A stretch of DNA of 7,365 nt from an uncultured Prevotellaceae bacterium (lineage in GTDB: Bacteria > Bacteroidota > Bacteroidia > Bacteroidales > Bacteroidaceae). The position numbers and the translations under genes were made by a program. The stretch's first letter is position 1. Every line of letters begins with the position of its first letter. This document shows positions 1 through 5,474 of the stretch, piece after piece. The notes under the pieces are model-generated. The model did not search any database. It was not told the DNA's origin and saw only the letters and a list, made by a program, of their open reading frames with translations. The stretch is taken from contig CAMHPM010000072.1 of NCBI GenBank assembly GCA_946187025.1, forward strand, positions 1-7,365, given 5' to 3'.

Positions 1-1046
1 CTATGGACAACCAGATTGTATTCGATGCTTTGAGCAACACGTTGCACGCTGCACAGATACTTGGCATTGATACCGAATATCAAGACACGTTGCAGACGGC
101 CATCGACCAGCTGCCTCCGATGCAGATAGGTAAGTACAGCCAGTTGCAAGAGTGGCTTGAAGATGCCGACGATCCTAACAATCAGCACCGCCATATATCG
201 CATCTGTATGGTTTGTTCCCGTCGAATCAAATCAGCGTTTATACTCATCCGGAGCTGTTTGCAGCCGCACGTCAGACTCTTACACAACGTGGCGACGAGG
301 CAACCGGCTGGAGCCTTGGATGGAAGATTTGCTTCTGGGCACGAATGCTCAACGGTGCAAAAGCCATGACGATACTTGGTAATATGCTTAAGTTGTTGCC
401 GTCGGAGTCGGATGCCGATGTGTCTAGATATCCTGAAGGGCGCACGTTCCCTAACTTGTTTGATGCACATCCGCCGTTCCAGATTGACGGCAACTTCGGT
501 GCCACGGCAGGTATAGCCGAGATGTTGCTGCAAAGCCATGACGGTGCAGTTCACCTGTTGCCTGCACTTCCTTCAAGAATGTCGGAGGGTAGTGTGAGTG
601 GATTGCGTGCGCGTGGCGGATTTGTCGTAGATATGGAATGGGAGAAGCAGAAACTCACACGTGCCGTACTGCATTCGACGATAGGAGGAATGTGCCGCAT
701 ACGTTCTTCGGTACGTCTCACTGGTGCCGGATTGGTCGAGGCAGAAGGCGAACTCGACAACCCGCTCCTGCAGTCGGCCGATGTGAAAAAGCCGCGTGTA
801 TCGGCATCGCTTGGCACTGCACCGCGTGCCAACCGCCCGCTTACATATACTTATGACTTAAAAACCGAGGCAGGACACGACTATGAACTGATGAACATTG
901 CTTTGGGAATTGACGAGGTTGATGCCGACAGCCGTTCGGTGCCGCGCACAACGATGAGCCACATTTATAATATTGCCGGTCAGCGTGTAGATGAAAACTA
1001 CCGCGGAATAGTGATACGTGACGGCAAGAAAGCCGTGTTACGATAG
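1..1046 (+). CDS. GH95 alpha-L-fucosidase, C-terminal part (5' end outside window)
   Basis: C-terminal part of a glycoside hydrolase family 95 enzyme; the family removes alpha-L-fucose (or alpha-L-galactose) from glycans by an inverting mechanism, normally outside the cytoplasm. The frame is open at base 1, so the ATG at base 3 is only an internal Met. Counting from that Met, family signatures are HRHISHLYGLFP (62-73), the helical barrel segment TGWSLGWK (101-108), and PPFQIDGNFGATAG (157-170), whose Asp162 lies in the most conserved active-site stretch. LLPALP (185-190) and GLRARGGF (200-207) open the C-terminal beta domain. Family members run to about 750-850 residues, so more than half is missing. 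After the GH95 fold, residues ~300-347 form an extra tail with IYNIAGQRV and GIVIRDGKK, a pattern I know from many secreted Prevotella proteins. Family call is secure; exact substrate is not visible. Confidence 0.93.
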   Translation, partial: MDNQIVFDALSNTLHAAQILGIDTEYQDTLQTAIDQLPPMQIGKYSQLQEWLEDADDPNNQHRHISHLYGLFPSNQISVYTHPELFAAARQTLTQRGDEATGWSLGWKICFWARMLNGAKAMTILGNMLKLLPSESDADVSRYPEGRTFPNLFDAHPPFQIDGNFGATAGIAEMLLQSHDGAVHLLPALPSRMSEGSVSGLRARGGFVVDMEWEKQKLTRAVLHSTIGGMCRIRSSVRLTGAGLVEAEGELDNPLLQSADVKKPRVSASLGTAPRANRPLTYTYDLKTEAGHDYELMNIALGIDEVDADSRSVPRTTMSHIYNIAGQRVDENYRGIVIRDGKKAVLR

Positions 1047-1084
1047 CTCAATCCATTCTCCGGTTGTTGTGGTTTCTATAAGAA

Positions 1085-1100
1085 TACATCCGTGGATGTA
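1085..1100. repeat. 16-nt palindrome 39 nt after the fucosidase stop
   Basis: TACATCC (1085-1091) and GGATGTA (1094-1100) are exact reverse complements around GT. As RNA this gives at least a 6-bp stem with a 4-nt loop. It could be a weak transcript end for the GH95 gene or a protein-binding site. No T-tract follows, so I do not call it a terminator. Confidence 0.4.
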
Positions 1101-1142
1101 CGATAAAATGTGTGCAAGTGTGCAATAAAAACCTTGAGACTA

Positions 1143-1295
1143 TAGGAGAAAACATCCGAGAGTACGTACTAATTCTTTAATTTGTGGTGCAAATTATATA
1201 ATTTGAACGAGAAATTATATAATTTGCACCACGATTTTTATAATTTCTGGTCACAAATTTAAGAATACTCGTAGGCTCTCGGATATTTTCTCCTA
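1143..1295. repeat. Composite long inverted repeat (MITE/REP-like candidate)
   Basis: Outer arms of 20 nt (1143-1162 and 1276-1295; TAGGAGAAAA..CCGAGAG) are reverse complements at 19 of 20 positions. A second block, 1172-1186 against 1252-1266 (ATTCTTTAATTTGTG-like), pairs at 14 of 15 positions around the same centre (~1219). Inside lies an exact inverted repeat with 21-nt arms (1184-1204 and 1212-1232) and a 7-nt loop GAACGAG, centred on 1208. The element has no ORF and I see no clear target-site duplication at its edges. It could be a small non-autonomous mobile element, a REP-like intergenic repeat, or a structured leader/terminator region. The structure is read directly from the sequence; its origin is inference. 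Confidence 0.75.
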
Positions 1296-1411
1296 CGGTC
1301 GCAGCAAAATTCTCGTACGTGTTTAGATAAATTTTTATATATGTTCATGCGATTATTATCCACCATTTTGGGTGGAATTTGATGATGTGAAAACAATTTC
1401 GGACTTAACTG

Positions 1412-1443
1412 TATGATTTATTTCGAGGTATTTGCTATATTTG
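1412..1443 (+). promoter_or_regulatory. Probable Bacteroidetes-type promoter of the dockerin-like gene
   Basis: TATATTTG (1436-1443) matches the Bacteroidetes -7 consensus TAnnTTTG. The matching -33 box is weak: TATG at 1412-1415 with 20-nt spacing is the best candidate. Transcription would begin near 1450, leaving a leader of about 35 nt. No Shine-Dalgarno sequence is seen before the ATG at 1485, as is usual in this phylum. Confidence 0.55.
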
Positions 1444-1484
1444 CGCGTTGAATGTTATAAAATCGATAAATAAACAATACATGT

Positions 1485-4400
1485 ATGAATAAACGCATCT
1501 TGTTTCTTGCATCTGCCCTGTTGATGACAATCGTGTCGATTGCATCCCCTTCAGGAAAATATACACTTGCCGTCGTTTCGTCGGATGGTCGGCTGAGCCG
1601 ATACAACCTCTCGATGCAGCCTCGGCTGTTGTGGGAGAACGACTCGTTATTCTTGACAACAACCGATGGTGTGCTTGGAATGAAATACGCAGATTTTCAT
1701 AGCCTTAGTGTTGAATCGGATGGTGTAATAAGCGGCGATGTGAACGGCGACGGCAGCACTGATACGCAGGATGTGCTTTGCATCTACGATTTCATGCAAG
1801 GCAGCAGCTCTTATTCCAATGCTGCTCTCGACATAAATGCCGATGGAATGGTCGACACACAAGACGTGCTCAAGGTGTATGAAATCATGCGTGAACAGGC
1901 TGCCAAGCGCCGGAACGCACCTGCTGTAGCCGCTTCGGGAGTGGACCAGATGGTGTTGGTGAGCTCTGTGGGCGACTTCTTGGCATATAACATTTCAGAC
2001 ATGCCAACACTTGTGCGCGACAATACAACCGACTCGTTGACGCTCAGCATAGGAAGCAAAACAGCCGTATATGCTCCCATGGGCATCAAGCAAATATACT
2101 TTGAAGACAAAGCCATTGTAGACAACGACCCATATATCGCACCTAAAGCTACCAGCTATGTCAATCCCAACCTTATAACCCACGACTCGCTCGACTATGA
2201 AGTGACAGAACTCGACACCTTGCTCGGACGTGCCACGCTCCGATTCGCAGGTGAGATACCCGATATGTATGTGGGACAAATATATATAGCAGTGAACGAC
2301 ACTGTGGGTATCGGCATGTATCTGCTGACGGCTGACCGGCTAACTGACCACGACGTCGTCATAAGATATGCTCCTGCAATGCTCACCGAGATGCTCTACA
2401 ATTGTACAATCACCATGAGCTCTACACCCGACGACCCATACTTTACTGCCGATTCACTCAGGTTAGACGAAAGTGATGCGAAGGCTCGTAAACGCATGTT
2501 TAAAGTTGCCATTAACGACCGTCTCGACATTGACGGTGATTACGACCCCATATCCGAGATAAAAGTAGCCAAGGTTTTGTATAATGTATTCAATAATTCA
2601 AACTTAACCTTAGACCCCTCGATGGAGATGAGTTTCAATACAGATTTCCAGATGTCATTTGGCGAACCGATATCTGAAGGAAGTAGGGCTCGTCGTATGA
2701 GGTCGAAGATAGAACTGTTCCAGATAGTGCTTAGTGGTGACGTGACATTTAGGGAAAGGTTCGGATTCAATCTTAGTGCAAATGTTCTCGGACTATTCCC
2801 GTTGCCATTCGAAAAGCAACTGAAGCCAGCACCTCCTTCTACACCTGTGATACCTGTCATACACGGTGTGCCTGTATTCTTCAAGGTAGCACCCGAACTG
2901 TGGTTATACCTCGATGCAATGCTTCGCGGGCAGCTGACATACGCTCAAACCATGCGTCAGTCAATAAGTGCAAGGATAGGTCTCAGATATGAAGGAAAGT
3001 CCGATAAGCTCACACCAATCTTTAAGGTTACACCTGTTTTGCAAGTTGACAAACCCGAGATTGCGACTGCAGCGGTAGAGGTGTCACTGACTGCAACATT
3101 GTTCCCTCGAATCAACTTCAGGTTCTACTACGTCGTCGACTTCTATATAGACCTGTTGGTGCTGCCTACTATATCTGGTTCTAAATATTATCAATATGGT
3201 GGTAAACCATATTATCAGCACAAGGGAAATCTGGAGATTAAGCTAAGAGCAGGAGTGAAAGTAAAAGATTACTTCCGCACCAGTGATGATGTATTACAGT
3301 ATAATGCAAATGTAAATAAGGGACTGAACATTACTAGGTCTTTATATAAGAAGCAACTGTGGAAGAATCCTGATAAGATAGTCGACCTCGACTCACTGCA
3401 AACGCTATATGCAGGATTCAAAAACAATCTTAACATAAAGATGCAGGTGAAAGGCGGCATCAGCGATGGTGTGTCAACCATGGATAATGCGCCACGTGAT
3501 TATCCCGTCGATAAGGGAACGGAAATCTCTACAGCAAGCCAATGCTATAGCAGCTTCTCTGAAGAATTGGCAAAAGATGTTCAGTTGGACGAAAACGACT
3601 TGAATATTGGTCAGACAATCGACATGGGCGGACTCATGGCCAAGATGCGGTTGCCAAGGGAAATAAGAAGCCGATTGCCAAAGTTCCTGCGAGGCAAGGA
3701 TGAAGACCAATACAACCTCGTGGCACAGCTGCCTGAACCGAAAAAAGCACCACTATACATAAAGAAGCGTGAGCCTTCTGTATCAGTAGAAACGAATATC
3801 GGCGGTCTGGCCGAAGGTCTGTTCAAGGCAGGCGAAGCGAAGGGTACACAGTGCGATGAAAATTCAGTGGCCGATGTTGAGATGGAATGGCCTACACCGA
3901 TAGGCTATAAAAACGTGATACGCACAAGTATAATCGATAGCTTGGCCAACCCAATCATGTCGATCGACCGCGAGATGCCGTGGGAGATAAAGAACTTCGA
4001 TGCTACATGGACCACAAGCGGGGGTGGACACGGAACCATCCAGTATCGTGAGGGTGGGGCACACGTCCACGAAACAGTCACAAGCGACGGTTCCACTGTC
4101 ACGTTCGACTACAACAGGTCGAGAGGTACTACAACAGTGTCGGCACAAGGATTTACAACCACAATGCCACAACGAATGCTGCCAGGAACCAGCTGCATGG
4201 GAAGCCCCGACGTCATAATCAAGACATCGGCCAAGAACTTCGCTTTCAAGGGTTTCGTCAGTGCATGGGACATGATGTATTGGCAGGCAGAACACGTGAA
4301 GCCCAACCCATACGCCGGGTTCGCCTCGTTTGGCAGTGCAGAATACCTCGGTTATCCTTGTAAACTCATAGTTGCAGAAGGGAACACACTTATGTATTGG

Positions 4401-4514
4401 CAGAATCTCAACTTGCGTGCTATAGGAGAAGCCGAATTCAAAGTGACAAGCCTCACCATACTCGACGAAATCGACAATCCGGTTATGATTGTTGAACACA
4501 AAATGACAGAATAA
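1485..4514 (+). CDS. Secreted 1009-aa protein with N-terminal dockerin-like repeats
   Basis: Exported protein of unknown function. Residues 1-20 form a signal peptide (Lys3-Arg4, hydrophobic core, likely cut at SIA|SPSG); there is no lipobox Cys. The start at 1485 is chosen because it gives this signal; the ATG at 1481 reaches a stop within three codons. Residues 26-77 and 155-208 look like diverged copies of one short beta module (VSSDGRLSRYNLS.. and VSSVGDFLAYNIS..). Between them, residues 83-136 carry two EF-hand-like loops, DVNGDGSTDTQD (85-96) and DINADGMVDTQD (116-127), each followed by a helix, as in type I dockerins. Residues ~215-1009 look beta-rich, with aromatic and amphipathic strands (540-580) and a Gly/Thr-rich stretch (840-895); I recognise no family there. 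No C-terminal sorting domain is evident. It stands alone: 438 nt from the fucosidase and 224 nt from the next gene. Secretion and dockerin-like calls are good; the role is unknown. Confidence 0.85.
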   Translation: MNKRILFLASALLMTIVSIASPSGKYTLAVVSSDGRLSRYNLSMQPRLLWENDSLFLTTTDGVLGMKYADFHSLSVESDGVISGDVNGDGSTDTQDVLCIYDFMQGSSSYSNAALDINADGMVDTQDVLKVYEIMREQAAKRRNAPAVAASGVDQMVLVSSVGDFLAYNISDMPTLVRDNTTDSLTLSIGSKTAVYAPMGIKQIYFEDKAIVDNDPYIAPKATSYVNPNLITHDSLDYEVTELDTLLGRATLRFAGEIPDMYVGQIYIAVNDTVGIGMYLLTADRLTDHDVVIRYAPAMLTEMLYNCTITMSSTPDDPYFTADSLRLDESDAKARKRMFKVAINDRLDIDGDYDPISEIKVAKVLYNVFNNSNLTLDPSMEMSFNTDFQMSFGEPISEGSRARRMRSKIELFQIVLSGDVTFRERFGFNLSANVLGLFPLPFEKQLKPAPPSTPVIPVIHGVPVFFKVAPELWLYLDAMLRGQLTYAQTMRQSISARIGLRYEGKSDKLTPIFKVTPVLQVDKPEIATAAVEVSLTATLFPRINFRFYYVVDFYIDLLVLPTISGSKYYQYGGKPYYQHKGNLEIKLRAGVKVKDYFRTSDDVLQYNANVNKGLNITRSLYKKQLWKNPDKIVDLDSLQTLYAGFKNNLNIKMQVKGGISDGVSTMDNAPRDYPVDKGTEISTASQCYSSFSEELAKDVQLDENDLNIGQTIDMGGLMAKMRLPREIRSRLPKFLRGKDEDQYNLVAQLPEPKKAPLYIKKREPSVSVETNIGGLAEGLFKAGEAKGTQCDENSVADVEMEWPTPIGYKNVIRTSIIDSLANPIMSIDREMPWEIKNFDATWTTSGGGHGTIQYREGGAHVHETVTSDGSTVTFDYNRSRGTTTVSAQGFTTTMPQRMLPGTSCMGSPDVIIKTSAKNFAFKGFVSAWDMMYWQAEHVKPNPYAGFASFGSAEYLGYPCKLIVAEGNTLMYWQNLNLRAIGEAEFKVTSLTILDEIDNPVMIVEHKMTE
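1731..1892 (+). other. Dockerin type I-like repeat pair (domain within the 1009-aa protein)
   Basis: Two calcium-loop-plus-helix units about 31 residues apart. Loop 1 is DVNGDGSTDTQD and loop 2 is DINADGMVDTQD; both keep the acidic/Asn ligands at positions 1, 3, 5, 9 and 12. Each is followed by VL..YDFM or VLK.YEIM, the expected F-helix. Dockerins normally bind cohesins. No cohesin is visible here, so the domain could serve calcium-dependent folding instead. Confidence 0.8.
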
Positions 4515-4586
4515 ACCAAGATTTCATACCATTTGTAAATATAATCTGCTCAACTCTGCATAATCATGTAATTGTAACTTATTATA

Positions 4587-4620
4587 TGCGTTTTTCTGTG
4601 TCCGCACACAAAAACATGCA
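4587..4620 (+). other. Bulged hairpin downstream of the 1009-aa protein gene
   Basis: GTTTTT (4590-4595) pairs with AAAAAC (4610-4615), and GTGT (4598-4601) with ACAC (4606-4609), around the loop CCGC. A CT bulge lies between the stems, and an outer TGC/GCA pair closes after an AT bulge. It is 73 nt after the stop codon and lacks a direct T-tract, so it is at best a weak terminator or a 3' stabilising stem. Confidence 0.35.
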
Positions 4621-4647
4621 CAAATGTTTGATTTTTCTTAAAAAAAG

Positions 4648-4678
4648 TTTGGTGATTAATAAAAAACATGTAACTTTG
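4648..4678 (+). promoter_or_regulatory. Strong Bacteroidetes promoter of the wHTH gene
   Basis: TTTG (4648-4651), a 19-nt spacer and TAACTTTG (4671-4678) match the Bacteroidetes housekeeping sigma consensus TTTG-N19-21-TAnnTTTG exactly. The transcript should begin around 4683-4686, giving a leader of about 55 nt before the ATG at 4739. This is the clearest promoter in the window. Confidence 0.88.
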
Positions 4679-4738
4679 CAACGTGAAACAAAAATCACAA
4701 AGGTTTTAGAAGTATTAATTTGATAAAAGAAAAAAGTT

Positions 4739-4948
4739 ATGTTACAGGAAAAAGCTGGAAACATTGCAGGCCTTATCTGGCATGCATTGGATGAGAACAA
4801 TGGTCAGACTTACAAGCAGATTAAGAAGTCAACCAAGCTTGCTGAGAAAGACTTTAATCTCGGACTCGGATGGTTACTCCGTGAGGATAAGGTAGCAGTA
4901 TCAGAATCAGGTGACGAAAAAGATCCATATATTTACTCTCTTAAGTAA
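4739..4948 (+). CDS. Small winged helix-turn-helix protein (DUF2582 type)
   Basis: A 69-residue protein that matches, from memory, the DUF2582 winged-helix family common in Bacteroidetes, where members are about 70 residues and consist only of this domain. Residues 4-19 form helix 1 (KAGNIAGLIWHALDEN). TYKQIKKST (24-32) is helix 2 and LAEKDFNLGLGWLLRE (34-49) the likely recognition helix. DKVAVSESGDEKDPYIYSL (50-68) is the beta wing. The fold suggests a cytoplasmic nucleic-acid-binding protein, but target and partner are unknown. It has its own strong promoter, an A/G-rich stretch (AAAAGAAAAAAG) just before the ATG, and a strong terminator, so it is a single-gene transcript and probably well expressed. 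Nothing in it is broken. Confidence 0.88.
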   Translation: MLQEKAGNIAGLIWHALDENNGQTYKQIKKSTKLAEKDFNLGLGWLLREDKVAVSESGDEKDPYIYSLK

Positions 4949-4972
4949 TCTTAGAGTCACTTGTAAAATAAA

Positions 4973-5017
4973 AAACGAGGGAATACAGCGTTGCTGTTTC
5001 CCTCGTTTATTTTTTTT
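4973..5017 (+). terminator. Rho-independent terminator, possibly bidirectional
   Basis: An 11-bp stem (AAACGAGGGAA, 4973-4983, with 4998-5008) continues after one bulged T into a 5-bp stem ACAGC/GCTGT with loop GTT. Eight T residues (5010-5017) follow on the + strand. On the - strand the stem is followed by T6-A-T4 (complement of 4965-4975), so it may also end transcripts from glmM, whose stop lies about 170 nt away. Confidence 0.92.
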
Positions 5018-5066
5018 GTTGATAGTTTAGCGTAAATTCAACGAAAACCACACAACAATTAGGTCT

Positions 5067-5133
5067 ATGAATAATTCATGATAAATTCATGGTCATTCGT
5101 GTTTCTTACTATGAACATAAATAACCATGAATT
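5067..5133. repeat. Cluster of ATTCATG/CATGAAT words in a convergent gap
   Basis: ATTCATG occurs at 5074-5080 and 5085-5091, with a variant ATTCGTG at 5095-5101, a spacing of 10-11 nt. ATGAAT (5067-5072) and ATTCAT (5074-5079) form a palindrome around one base. AATTCATGGT (5084-5093) is an exact inverted repeat of ACCATGAATT (5124-5133). The gap between the two convergent genes contains no gene. The repeats may be an intergenic repeat family, a binding-site cluster or a weak RNA stem. Confidence 0.55.
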
Positions 5134-5177
5134 AACTATAAACTATTTTGTTTGGTTTTCATCGAACTAACGTAAGT

Positions 5178-5474
5178 TTATTTCATTGAATATACAACGT
5201 CCATGATCTTCTTTCCCAGTTCATCGGCGTCTTGTATTGTAGCAGCTTCGCTATAAACGCGGATGATTGGTTCGGTGTTCGACTTGCGCAGGTGTACCCA
5301 CTTGTCGGCAAAATCAATCTTCACACCGTCTATATCGTTCACAGTCACGTTTGGATCGGATTGGAACATTTCCTTCACCTTCAGCAGTATCGCATCAACG
5401 TTGGTCTCTGGGTCGAGGTCGATACGGTTCTTTGCTATTTGATATTCAGGATATGTTTTCCTCAGTTGCGACAT
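5178..5474 (-). CDS. glmM: Phosphoglucosamine mutase, C-terminal fragment (domain 4)
   Basis: This 98-aa frame holds the last part of GlmM. It carries the phosphate-binding loop RKSNTEPIIR (63-72), the hallmark of domain 4 of alpha-D-phosphohexomutases, preceded by DGVKIDF and WVHL. It is read in the -1 frame relative to the larger N-terminal piece, and its ATG overlaps that piece's end by 13 nt (5462-5474). The frame is also open upstream of this ATG. AAAGG sits 7 nt before the ATG, so separate initiation cannot be excluded. More likely this is the displaced end of one glmM gene: joining both frames at the shared AAAG gives about 463 residues, close to the usual Bacteroidetes GlmM length. 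The fragment alone lacks the catalytic serine and the metal site. Confidence 0.85.
   Translation of the reverse strand: MSQLRKTYPEYQIAKNRIDLDPETNVDAILLKVKEMFQSDPNVTVNDIDGVKIDFADKWVHLRKSNTEPIIRVYSEAATIQDADELGKKIMDVVYSMK

Larger units (their letters stand above)
1047..1484. other. 438-nt AT-rich intergenic region, no gene
   Basis: No convincing coding frame on either strand. Contents in order: a short 16-nt palindrome (1085-1100), a composite inverted repeat (1143-1295), a GC-rich 6-bp hairpin TCCACC/GGTGGA with a 6-nt loop (1359-1376), and a probable promoter for the following gene (1412-1443). No clear terminator with a T-tract is seen for the fucosidase gene. Confidence 0.7.

Noticed and set aside
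1143..1295. CRISPR array or integration site as explanation of the repeats
   Set aside because: The repeats are inverted and AT-rich with 7-nt spacers, far too short for CRISPR spacers; no cas genes, integrase or tRNA gene nearby.
1359..1376. TCCACC/GGTGGA hairpin before the 1009-aa protein gene considered as a terminator or riboswitch
   Set aside because: Only 6 bp, no T-tract, and upstream of the probable promoter; nothing supports a regulatory RNA.
3193..3213. Inverted repeat AATATGGT/ACCATATT with a 5-nt loop inside the coding region
   Set aside because: It encodes the repetitive QYGGKPYYQ stretch and lies in frame in the middle of a long gene; most likely a by-product of the amino-acid sequence.
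3178..3370. More AT-rich stretch inside the 1009-aa protein gene, considered as inserted foreign DNA
   Set aside because: The frame is continuous and the shift is mild, explained by Tyr/Lys/Asn-rich residues; no repeat boundaries flank it.
3864..4499. 211-codon open frame on the - strand inside the 1009-aa protein gene
   Set aside because: Cys/His-rich composition with no domain pattern, fully antisense to a well-supported secreted protein, and no promoter of its own: a shadow frame.
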